Shown: piece by piece, positions 38,169 to 45,957 of the stretch
Position numbering within the stretch: the stretch's first letter is position 1
How the letters are laid out: every line of letters starts with the position of its first letter
Source: JAGPUQ01 sp049325095
GTDB lineage: Bacteria; Pseudomonadota; Gammaproteobacteria; Pseudomonadales; Porticoccaceae
Reading direction: 5' to 3'
NCBI GenBank assembly: GCA_049325095.1
Contig: JBMOPO010000022.1
Location: 62,001-126,000, forward strand
Length of the DNA: 64,000 nucleotides
Notes under the pieces: model-generated
Databases searched by the model: none
The model's input: the letters and a program-made list of their open reading frames with translations, nothing else
Told to the model about the DNA's origin: nothing
Translations under genes and position numbers: made by a program

Positions 38169-39227
38169 ATGGCCAGACCCGTGTTCATCACCAAGCCCGG
38201 CGACCGCGTGCGGCTCGCGCCGGCCGACGAATACAACCATCCGCCGGAGGCGGTGAGCAATTTCAACGAGAGCGCCTACTACAATTTCTACGACGCCGAC
38301 CAGCGGGTGGGCGGCTGGATCCGCATCGGCAACCGGGTCAACGAGGGCCACGCCGAGGTCTCGGTGTGCCTGTATCTTCCCGACGGCAAGGTGGGCTTCA
38401 TGTTCCACCGCGCACCCATCACCTCCAATGCCGAACACCGCGCCGGCGGGGCCCATTTCGAGATCCTCGAGCCCTTCAAACGCCAGCGGGTCACCTACCA
38501 GGGCAGGATCGCGGTACTGGCCAATCCCAACGACATGCTCGACCCGCGCCGGGCCTTCAAGACCAACCCCAGCCTGCCCTGCGAGATCGCGCTGGACTAC
38601 CGGGGGCTGTCGCCCATGTACGGCGGCGAGCACCTCAATCCGGATGGCTCGCCGATCGAGCTCGACCCCGAGACCGCCATGGCCAGGGCCCACTTCGAGC
38701 AGCACGTCGCCGCCCGCGGCCGGGTCCGGGTCGGCGACCAGTCCTGGGCGGTGGATGGCCTGGGCCTGCGCGACCACTCCTGGGGGCCGCGCTACTGGCA
38801 GAACATCTACTGGTACCGCTGGCTGCCGATCTCCCTGGGCCCGGATTTCGGCGCCATGATCATGACCATGGGCCTGCGCGACGGCAGCCTCGATTGCGGC
38901 GGCATGGTGTTCACCGAGGGCCGCTACGACCTGATCGTGGACGCCCGGGTGCGCTCGGAATGGGACGCACAGTTCCAGCAGACCGGGATGACCGCCTGGT
39001 GCCGCACGGAGCGCGGCGAGGAGTTCGAGATCACCGGCAAGGTGCTGTCGCTGATTCCGCTGCGCAACCGCCGGGTCGCGCCGGACGGCACCGAGCTCAC
39101 CACTCGCATCACCGAGGCCATGACCGAATACCGCTGCAACGGCCGGGTGGGCCACGGCCTCTCGGAGTACCTCGATCAGATCGAAAACGGCGTCCCGGTG
39201 GGCATGAACATCGCCGCCGCCCGCTGA
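38169..39227 (+). CDS. DUF7064/DUF7065-like protein (copy 2)
   Basis: A 352-residue paralogue of the divergently encoded protein at 36974-37978. Shared landmarks in order: SNFNESAYYNFY, RIGNRVNEGHAEVSVCLYLP, GLGLRDHSWGPRYWQNIYWY, and a C-terminal TEYxxxGRVGHGLSEYLDQIENG. AGGAGA is five bases before the ATG. The two copies share a 190-base divergent intergenic region, so they may be co-regulated. As with copy 1, the biochemical role is not established; it stands alone on the plus strand. Confidence 0.75.
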   Translation: MARPVFITKPGDRVRLAPADEYNHPPEAVSNFNESAYYNFYDADQRVGGWIRIGNRVNEGHAEVSVCLYLPDGKVGFMFHRAPITSNAEHRAGGAHFEILEPFKRQRVTYQGRIAVLANPNDMLDPRRAFKTNPSLPCEIALDYRGLSPMYGGEHLNPDGSPIELDPETAMARAHFEQHVAARGRVRVGDQSWAVDGLGLRDHSWGPRYWQNIYWYRWLPISLGPDFGAMIMTMGLRDGSLDCGGMVFTEGRYDLIVDARVRSEWDAQFQQTGMTAWCRTERGEEFEITGKVLSLIPLRNRRVAPDGTELTTRITEAMTEYRCNGRVGHGLSEYLDQIENGVPVGMNIAAAR

Positions 39228-39337
39228 AGCCGGCGCTCCGCGAGCCGCCGGCGGAAGCCCCGCCGGACGGCACCCGGCCCGGAGCGGCGCCTGCGCCGGG
39301 CGCCACCGCCAGCCGGAGCGGAATGGATCAGCCGCGC

Positions 39338-40039
39338 TCAGGCGGCGGGGAGGTCCGGCAGCCGCCAGTCGATGGGCGTCTGGCCGTGCGCCACCAGCCA
39401 ATCGTTGGTGCGGGAGAACGGCCGGCTGCCGAAGAAGCCGCGGTGCGCCGACAGCGGCGAGGGGTGCGCGGAGCGGATCACCAGGTGTTTGCCGGTATCG
39501 ATGAAGGCGCCCTTGCGCTGCGCATGACTGCCCCAGAGGATGAACACCAGGGCGTCGCGCTCGGCGTCGAGCAGGGCGATGGTGCGATCGGTGAACCGCT
39601 CCCAGCCCCGGCCCTGGTGGGCGCCGGCGCGGCCGCGCTCGACGGTCAGGGTGGCGTTGAGCAGCAGCACGCCCTGCTCCGCCCAGTGGGTCAGGCAGCC
39701 GTGGCGGGCCGGGGGGATGCCGAGATCGCTTTCCAGCTCGCGGTAGATGTTGGCCAGCGACGGCGGGATCTCGACGCCGGGCGGCACCGAGAAGCACAGC
39801 CCATGGGCCTGCCCCGGCCCGTGGTAGGGATCCTGGCCGAGAATCACCACCTTGACCGCCTCGAACGGGGTGGTGTCATAGGCCGCGAACCAGTGGTCGG
39901 CGGCCGGGTAGATGGTCTTGCCGGCGCGCTTCTCGGCGACCAGAAAGGCGCGCAGTTCACGCAGGTAGGGCTGCTCGAACTCCGCCTGCAACCGTTGCCG
40001 CCAGGAGGGGTGGAGGCGGATGCGGTCCGGTTCGGCCAC
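39338..40039 (-). CDS. ung: uracil-DNA glycosylase, family 1
   Basis: A 233-residue enzyme removing uracil from DNA. The catalytic water-activating motif is GQDPYHGPGQAHGLCFSV and the minor-groove/His motif is HPSPLSAHRGFFG with FSRTN behind it. LLLNATLTVERG supplies the uracil-binding Asn. No ATG is available; GTG at 40039 is the best start, with GAGG about 10 bases upstream, five bases after the lysS stop. The reading frame stays open far upstream through lysS and prfB, but that part is a shadow. It is likely co-transcribed with lysS. Confidence 0.95.
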   Translation of the reverse strand: MAEPDRIRLHPSWRQRLQAEFEQPYLRELRAFLVAEKRAGKTIYPAADHWFAAYDTTPFEAVKVVILGQDPYHGPGQAHGLCFSVPPGVEIPPSLANIYRELESDLGIPPARHGCLTHWAEQGVLLLNATLTVERGRAGAHQGRGWERFTDRTIALLDAERDALVFILWGSHAQRKGAFIDTGKHLVIRSAHPSPLSAHRGFFGSRPFSRTNDWLVAHGQTPIDWRLPDLPAA

Positions 40040-40044
40040 CGCGG

Positions 40045-41535
40045 TCAGTCCTCGCGCTCCGGGCGCAGGTGCGGAAACAGCAGCACGTCGCGAATCGAGG
40101 GGGAATCGGTGAGCAGCATCACCAGCCGGTCGATGCCGATGCCCTCCCCGGCGGTGGGCGGCAGGCCGTACTCCAGGGCGCGGATGTAATCGGCGTCGAA
40201 GTGCATGGCCTCGTCGTCGCCGGCGTCCTTTTCGCGGACCTGGGCCAGGAAGCGCTCCATCTGGTCTTCGGGATCGTTCAGCTCGGAGAAGCCGTTGGCG
40301 AGTTCGCGCCCGCCGACGAAGAACTCGAAGCGGTCGGTGACGAAGGGATCGGCGTCGTTGCGCCGCGCCAGCGGCGACACCTCGGTGGGATAGGCGGTGA
40401 TGAAGGTGGGCTGTTCGAGCCGGTCCTCGACGGTCTTTTCGAAGATCTCGATCTGCAGCTTGCCGAGCCCCCAGGAATTCTTGCAGACAATGCCGAGCCC
40501 CTCGGCGATGCGCCGGGCGGCGCCGGCGTCGGCGAGTTCGGCGGCACTCCATTGCGGATTGAAATGCAGGATGGATTCGAGCACCGTCATGCGGGCGAAG
40601 GGTCGGGCGAAATCGTATTCGACGCCCTGATAGGTGATGCTGGTAGTGCCCAGCACCGTCTCGCACAGCGCGCGCAGCATGTCCTCGGTGAGATCCATCA
40701 GGTCGCGGTAGTCGGCATAGGCCTGATAGAACTCGAGCATGGTGAATTCGGGATTGTGGCGGGTCGAGAGGCCCTCGTTGCGGAAATTGCGGTTGATCTC
40801 GTAGACCTTCTCGAAGCCGCCGACCACCAGGCGCTTGAGGTAGAGCTCCGGCGCCACGCGCAGGAACATCTCCTGCTCCAAGGTGTTGTGCCAGGTGACG
40901 AAGGGCCGCGCGGTGGCGCCGCCCGGGATCACCTGCATCATCGGCGTCTCCACCTCCATGAAGTCGCGCTGGTTGAGGTAGTGGCGCAGGAAATCGATGA
41001 TCCGCGAGCGCAGCCGGAAGATCCGCCGCGACTCCTCGTTGATGATCAGGTCGACATAGCGCTGGCGGTAGCGCTGCTCGCGATCGGCCAGGCCGTGATA
41101 CTTCTCGGGCAGCGGCCGCAGCGCCTTGGTGAGCAGCTCGTACTCCTGCATCAGGACATAGAGATCGCCCCGGCCGGATTTGTGCAGCAGGCCGCGCACC
41201 CCCACCAGATCGCCGATGTCCCACTGCCCCCAGCGCGCGGCGATGTCCTGCTGCACGGCCTTGTCGGCATAGAGCTGGATGCGACCGGACATGTCCTGCA
41301 GCACCAGGAAGGGGCCGCGTTTGGCCATGATGCGCCCGGCGACGCTGACCCGCTGGCCGCGCGCCTCCAGCTCCTCCTTGCTCGCTGCACCGTGGTCCCG
41401 CTGAAGACTGGCGGCGAAATCCTCGCGGCGGAAGGCGTTGGGGAAGGCCCCGCCCCGCTCGCGCCACTTGGCGAGCCGGGCGCGGCGCTCGGCGATCAGC
41501 CGGTGCTCGTCGCTGGAATCCGGGGTGTCGGTCAT
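40045..41535 (-). CDS. lysS: lysyl-tRNA synthetase, class II
   Basis: A 496-residue class II synthetase charging tRNA-Lys. An N-terminal OB-fold anticodon domain (VSVAGRIMAKRGPFLVLQDM) is followed by the catalytic core: motif 2 FRNEGLSTRHNPEFTMLEFY and motif 3 GIGIDRLVMLLTDSPSIRDV. The start could be the ATG at 41535 (MTDTPDSSDEHR) or one four codons earlier at 41547. It comes 14 bases after prfB, the same order as in E. coli and many gammaproteobacteria. Confidence 0.97.
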   Translation of the reverse strand: MTDTPDSSDEHRLIAERRARLAKWRERGGAFPNAFRREDFAASLQRDHGAASKEELEARGQRVSVAGRIMAKRGPFLVLQDMSGRIQLYADKAVQQDIAARWGQWDIGDLVGVRGLLHKSGRGDLYVLMQEYELLTKALRPLPEKYHGLADREQRYRQRYVDLIINEESRRIFRLRSRIIDFLRHYLNQRDFMEVETPMMQVIPGGATARPFVTWHNTLEQEMFLRVAPELYLKRLVVGGFEKVYEINRNFRNEGLSTRHNPEFTMLEFYQAYADYRDLMDLTEDMLRALCETVLGTTSITYQGVEYDFARPFARMTVLESILHFNPQWSAAELADAGAARRIAEGLGIVCKNSWGLGKLQIEIFEKTVEDRLEQPTFITAYPTEVSPLARRNDADPFVTDRFEFFVGGRELANGFSELNDPEDQMERFLAQVREKDAGDDEAMHFDADYIRALEYGLPPTAGEGIGIDRLVMLLTDSPSIRDVLLFPHLRPERED

Positions 41536-41549
41536 GGTCTCGCGCAAGC

Positions 41550-42648
41550 TCAGAGGCCGGCCTTGAGGCTGGCTTCGATGAAGGGATCCAGGGCCCCGTC
41601 CAGCACCGCCTGGGTATTGCGGGTTTCGATGCCGGTGCGCAGATCCTTGATGCGGGCGTCGTCGAGCACATAGGAGCGGATCTGGCTGCCCCAGCCGATG
41701 TCCGACTTGCTGTCCTCCAGGGCCTGCTGGGTCTCGCGGCGCTTCTGCAGCTCCAGTTCATAGAGCTTGGCGCGCAGCATCTGCCAGGCCTTGTCGCGGT
41801 TCTGGTGCTGGGAGCGCTCGCTCTGGCACTGAACCACCACGCCGCTGGGCAGGTGGGTGAGCCGCACCGCGGAGTCGGTCTTGTTGACGTGCTGGCCGCC
41901 GGCGCCGCTGGCCCGGTAGGTGTCCTCGCGGATGTCCGCCTTGTTAATCTCGATCTCGATGCTGTCGTCGACCTCGGGAGACACGAATACCGCGGCGAAC
42001 GAAGTGTGGCGGCGGTTGCCGGCGTCGAACGGCGACTTGCGCACCAGGCGATGCACGCCGGTCTCGGTGCGCAGCCAGCCGAAAGCGTGATCTCCCTGCA
42101 CGTGCACCGTGGCGCTCTTGATGCCGGCGACTTCGCCGGCGGAGACCTCGACCAGTTCCGTCTTGAAGCCCTTGCGATCGGCCCAGCGCAGGTACATGCG
42201 CAACAGCATTTCCGCCCAGTCCTGGGCCTCGGTGCCGCCGGAACCGGCCTGGATGTCGAGGTAGGCGTTGTTGGCGTCGGCCTCGCCGGAGAACATGCGG
42301 CGGAATTCGAGTTCGGCGAGCCGGTCTTCGAGCCGCCCGACGTCCCCGGCAACCACCGCCAGGGTTTCGGCGTCGCCCTCTTCGGCAGCCAAGTCCACCA
42401 GTTCCCCGGCGTCGGCGATGCCCCGCTCCAGCAGCTCGATGGTCTCGACCACGGCGGCCAGGGCGGCGCGCTCGCGGCCCAGGGCCTGGGCCCGTTCGGG
42501 ATCGTCCCAGATCTTCGGATCGGCCAGTTCGAGCTCGACCTCGGTCAGCCGTTCCTTCTTCTCGGCATAGTCAAAGATACCCCCTGAGCACGCCGGTGCG
42601 CGCCGCCAGATCCTGGAGGGTATTGCGGATGGGGTTGATTTCGAGCAT
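41550..42648 (-). CDS. prfB: peptide chain release factor 2, with programmed +1 frameshift
   Basis: RF2 terminates translation at UGA and UAA. The gene starts at the ATG at 42648 (MLEINPIRN) and reads 25 codons to an in-frame TGA at 42571-42573. A +1 shift there continues into the main frame (DYAEKKERL), giving 365 residues, exactly the E. coli RF2 length. The stop-codon recognition motif SPF is in RKSPFDAGNRRHTSF and the peptidyl hydrolysis motif GGQ in GAGGQHVNKT. Autoregulation follows: when RF2 is scarce the ribosome pauses at the TGA and shifts frame. The open frame upstream of the shift in the second frame is not coding. Confidence 0.97.
42570..42585 (-). promoter_or_regulatory. prfB programmed frameshift site
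   Basis: Minus strand AGGGGGTATCTTTGAC: the Shine-Dalgarno-like AGGGGG, the slippery CTT codon and the TGA stop followed by C. This is the canonical RF2 recoding signal, with the same spacing as in E. coli. Confidence 0.97.
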
Positions 42649-42718
42649 TGGGAAGGGTCCGGCAAAGGGCGCCCAGTCTAGCGAAATCGGCCGCCACGGG
42701 GAACGCGCGGCGGGCCGG

Positions 42719-43570
42719 TCACTTGAAGCTGCCGAGCATGCTCTTGACCGCGGCGGGCAGATCGCCCGGAATCACCACCAGCTTGCTGTTTTCGGCACTC
42801 GCCATCTCCTGCAATGCCGCGATGTAGCGCTCGCCGAGCAGGTAGAGCACCGGCAGCTCCTTGTCGCCCACCGCCTCGTTGACCAGGCGCAGGGCGTTCT
42901 TGGTGCCCTCGGCCAGCACCACGGTGGCCTCGGCATCGCGCCGCGAAGCCTCCAGGCGGCCCTCCGCCTCCAGGATGGCGGCCTGCTTCTCGCCGTCGGC
43001 GCGGGTCACGGTGGCGCGGCGCTGGCGCTCGGCCGAGGCCTGCTCCTCCATCGCCCGCTGCATGGTCTCCGAGGGCTTGATGTCCTGGATCTCCACGGTC
43101 TTGAGGGTGATGCCCCAGTCGGCGATGTCGTCGGAGATGGCGGCCTTGAGCTTGGCCTTGATCTGATCCCGCGACGACAGGGCGTCGTCGAGCGCCATTT
43201 CGCCGACGATGGCGCGCAGCGAGGTCTGTACCAGGTTGCGGATCCCAAGCTCGTAATCCTCCACCCCGTAGACCGCCTTTTCCGGCGCCAGGATGTTGAT
43301 GTAGGCCACCGCGTTGGCAATGATCACCGCGTTGTCGCGGGTGATCACCTCCTGGGAGGGGATGTCCAGCACGATGTCCTTGGTGGTGACCTTGTAGGCC
43401 ACGCTGTCGATATAGGGAATGATGAACTGCAATCCGGGCGGCAGCGTGCAGTGGTACTTGCCCAGCCGCTGCACCACCCATTTGCTGCCCTGGGGAACCT
43501 GGCGCACGCCCTGGAAAAAGGTGACCGCGATGGCGATCAGCAGGGCCAAGAGAATCCAGATGCTTTCCAT
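42719..43570 (-). CDS. SPFH/Band 7 membrane protein (stomatin/QmcA type)
   Basis: A 283-residue stomatin/prohibitin-like protein with one N-terminal membrane helix (ILLALLIAIAVTFF) and an SPFH domain. Typical phrases are VPQGSKWVVQRLGKYHCTLPPGLQFIIPYIDSVAYKV (read in parts) and VQTSLRAIVGEMALDD, followed by a coiled-coil with many A, E and R residues. These proteins form large oligomeric cages around proteases or membrane microdomains. AGGAG precedes the ATG. The NfeD partner gene lies upstream on the same strand, separated by repeat copy C, as expected for the common NfeD-SPFH pair. Confidence 0.92.
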   Translation of the reverse strand: MESIWILLALLIAIAVTFFQGVRQVPQGSKWVVQRLGKYHCTLPPGLQFIIPYIDSVAYKVTTKDIVLDIPSQEVITRDNAVIIANAVAYINILAPEKAVYGVEDYELGIRNLVQTSLRAIVGEMALDDALSSRDQIKAKLKAAISDDIADWGITLKTVEIQDIKPSETMQRAMEEQASAERQRRATVTRADGEKQAAILEAEGRLEASRRDAEATVVLAEGTKNALRLVNEAVGDKELPVLYLLGERYIAALQEMASAENSKLVVIPGDLPAAVKSMLGSFK

Positions 43571-43600
43571 GATCGTTGCTCCTGTCGGTTGGGGGATTCA

Positions 43601-43759
43601 GAATCCGTGAAGCAATGCACGCCCTGTGCATTGCTTCTGTCGCGAGTCCGGTACCCGCACGAACCTGCTCGCGCGAATCAAGCTCTCAGGTGCTGAATTC
43701 GCACCTGGCCATCCCTGGCCGGACCGAGGGCTTGGAAAATTCACCAGCGCTCAGCGCGC
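43601..43759 (-). repeat. dispersed 3'-UTR repeat, copy C
   Basis: Third copy of the element, close to full length. On the minus strand it starts at the NfeD TGA (43751-43753), shares GGTGAATTTTCC with copy A, and ends with the hairpin 43612-43634 (perfect stem GCAATGCAC/GTGCATTGC, loop AGGGC). It lies between nfeD and the SPFH gene that are normally close together, so it is an insertion into a conserved gene pair. Confidence 0.8.
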
Positions 43760-44230
43760 CAATGGCTGGCGGGTGCCGGCAGCGGGCGCCACCACCAGGG
43801 TATTGCCGGAGAATTCGCGGATCACCACCCGGTCGCCGGGGGCCACCGGTTCGAGGCAGATGAACTCCCATTCGTCGCTGCCCAGCACCGGGACGCTGAA
43901 GCGCACCAGGCCGCGCCCGCCGTCGGCCGGCGCCCTGACCACCTGCCCGCACTCGCCGATGAGCGCTTCGCGGGCGATGCCGGCCCGGGTGCGATCGACC
44001 ATGCGCGGCTTGAACCAGCGGAACCAGACCCAGGCCATGGCACTGGAGGCGAGCAGCCAGATCAGCAACTGCGCCGCGAACGACAGGTCCGGAAACAGCC
44101 ATTGGCAGAGCCCGACCACCAGCGCGCCGACGCCGAACCAGAGCACCACGAAGCTGGCCAGGAAGATCTCCAGCACCACCAGGGCGACACCCAGTACCAG
44201 CCAGTGCCAGTAGAGCAATTGCGACAACAT
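43751..44230 (-). CDS. NfeD-family membrane protein
   Basis: A 159-residue short NfeD protein. Three to four hydrophobic helices lie in the first 80 residues (WHWLVLGVALVVLEIFLASFVVLWFGVGALVVGL in part), followed by a C-terminal OB-fold domain (VVRAPADGGRGLVRFSVP, then GDRVVIREFSGNTLVVAP). NfeD proteins pair with SPFH proteins in membrane quality control. The SPFH gene is next downstream. The start is the ATG at 44230, behind GGGGAGA; the longer frame to 44329 is not supported. Its stop codon begins repeat copy C. Confidence 0.9.
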   Translation of the reverse strand: MLSQLLYWHWLVLGVALVVLEIFLASFVVLWFGVGALVVGLCQWLFPDLSFAAQLLIWLLASSAMAWVWFRWFKPRMVDRTRAGIAREALIGECGQVVRAPADGGRGLVRFSVPVLGSDEWEFICLEPVAPGDRVVIREFSGNTLVVAPAAGTRQPLAR

Positions 44231-44461
44231 GAGCGGGGTCTCCCCGGCGCCAAGGCGCCCTAATCTAGCGGAGAAAATGTGGCGGCGCATCCAGTGCCCA
44301 GACGTGGCGCGGCGCGCCACCACGATCACGGAAGACGGACCTCGTTCGACACGCGGCCACCCTGGTCTCCGTAGTCATCATCAGGGCCGCTACGCGACGC
44401 TTCCATCGAGACGGATTCGGCGCTCCACTTGGACCTCTCTGGCCGAGGCCTCGGCACACCA

Positions 44462-45910
44462 TCAAGTCGCTTCGCGCAAGGCGGTGCAGAACGTTCGGGT
44501 AAACGTCTGCGCCTGACCAAACACCTGCAGCAAGGGCTCCGGATTGCAATGTCGATAGACTTCACTCAGCGCTTGGCTCATCGCACCGCCCAGATCGGAA
44601 GAGAACACGAAGGGGGCATGTCCGGCCTTCTCCAGCTCTCGATTCATGAGAAGGCCAGCGAGCCGTCCATTGCCATCGGTGAACGCATGTATCTTGCTGA
44701 CGGCATAGAAGACCAACGCCGCACGAGCCATGCCCGGTGCAACCCTTGGGTATAGGTCACCGAAAAACTGCCGTACCGTGCCGGCAACATGCAGTGGATG
44801 TGCCCGGGTTACCCCCAATGAACCGAGCACCTGATTGCCCTGGATCTTGAATTGACCGGGCAAACTATCGGGTTGATTCCGGGTGACAAGCCCATGCCAG
44901 TAGCGCAGGCACAGTTCTGCGGTTATGGGATCGGACAGGTCCGGCGCACCCGCACGGGAAGCCACGATCACAGCGATCATGTTTTGCAGGGATGACAGCT
45001 TGTCCTCCGGAACCGCCGCAGCTCCTGTGGCCGCCGCTGCCCGCAACTCCGAGCGGGTACGCAGGTAGTCTTCGAGACGGTTGCCGAGCACCAAACTGAA
45101 ATGGGCTTCGAGAATCGGCCACTCCGGATCCAGATCCGGAAATCGAGGCAACTCCGCAGCGAGGTCGGGATAGCTTTGGATGCTCTCTGCCACCGCGCGG
45201 AGCTGGTCCATGCAAACCTGATCGGCCACCAGGAACTGTCCATCGGTTTGGCGCAGCAGTTCACGCAACGGCTCGAGAGCGCCGCCCCCGACCGCCTCGC
45301 CGATTGCTGCTTCGAGCCGCTGATGCTCGTGCAGCAGACTGAACGCCGACGTGACTTCCCTGCGCTCTTCCGGCGGCAATGCCACCGACGACAACTCCTG
45401 CAATTGCGCCCGGGCCAGCTCGAAACGGCCCAGGTCGATCTGCAGCGTGGCGAGATTGACCCGTGCCGTGGCGTAATTCGGGGCGAGCTCGAGCGCTTTC
45501 CTGTAGCAGGATTCCGCTTCCTCGCCGCGCCTGAGCACGCGGAGCAGGCAACCGAGTTTGTTGAACGCCGGTGCGAACGGCTGCAAGGCAATAGCGCGTC
45601 GATACCCCTCAACAGCGGGAGTGAGCTGGCCGAGACCGCGCAGCGCATCGGCCCGGGCCAGGTGCGCGGGGGCAAATCCCGGAGCGAGTTCAAGTGCCCG
45701 CTCCAGCGCCTGCAACGCGGCACCGTATTGCCGCTGCTCGACCAGGCTCACTCCCAGATTCACCCAGGCCTCGGGACGCCGCGGCTGAGCTTGAACCGCG
45801 CGCCGGAATCGGTCCGTTGCCTGCTCATAACGACCGCGTGCAAAAAAACGCTCGCCCTCCGCCATGAGCGACTTCCAGTTACTGTAGGCAGGGGGAGTAG
45901 AACGGTCCAT
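44462..45910 (-). CDS. TPR-repeat protein with C-terminal Fic domain
   Basis: A 482-residue protein. Residues about 12-175 are four to five TPR units (RYEQATDRFRRAVQAQPRRPEAWVNLG pattern), a protein-binding solenoid. The C-terminal part carries the Fic motif HAFTDGNGRLAG near residues 407-418, with catalytic His, the acidic residue and the GNGR anion-binding loop intact, so AMP transfer (or another nucleotide/phosphate transfer) to a protein is possible. A clear inhibitory helix motif (S/T-x3-E-G/N) was not found; SSLQNMIA near residue 310 is at best degenerate. No signal peptide. The gene stands alone between nfeD and a lipoprotein gene, and its base composition is lower in GC than the housekeeping genes around it. 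Target unknown. Confidence 0.85.
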   Translation of the reverse strand: MDRSTPPAYSNWKSLMAEGERFFARGRYEQATDRFRRAVQAQPRRPEAWVNLGVSLVEQRQYGAALQALERALELAPGFAPAHLARADALRGLGQLTPAVEGYRRAIALQPFAPAFNKLGCLLRVLRRGEEAESCYRKALELAPNYATARVNLATLQIDLGRFELARAQLQELSSVALPPEERREVTSAFSLLHEHQRLEAAIGEAVGGGALEPLRELLRQTDGQFLVADQVCMDQLRAVAESIQSYPDLAAELPRFPDLDPEWPILEAHFSLVLGNRLEDYLRTRSELRAAAATGAAAVPEDKLSSLQNMIAVIVASRAGAPDLSDPITAELCLRYWHGLVTRNQPDSLPGQFKIQGNQVLGSLGVTRAHPLHVAGTVRQFFGDLYPRVAPGMARAALVFYAVSKIHAFTDGNGRLAGLLMNRELEKAGHAPFVFSSDLGGAMSQALSEVYRHCNPEPLLQVFGQAQTFTRTFCTALREAT

Positions 45911-45957
45911 GTTGGTTCCAGAAGGATGGTATTTCCGGATACTCTTTATCCGTACCC

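Noticed and set aside
40040..42352. Long frame running from prfB into ung (1004 codons)
   Set aside because: Only the last 233 codons encode a protein (uracil-DNA glycosylase). The rest is out of frame within lysS and prfB.
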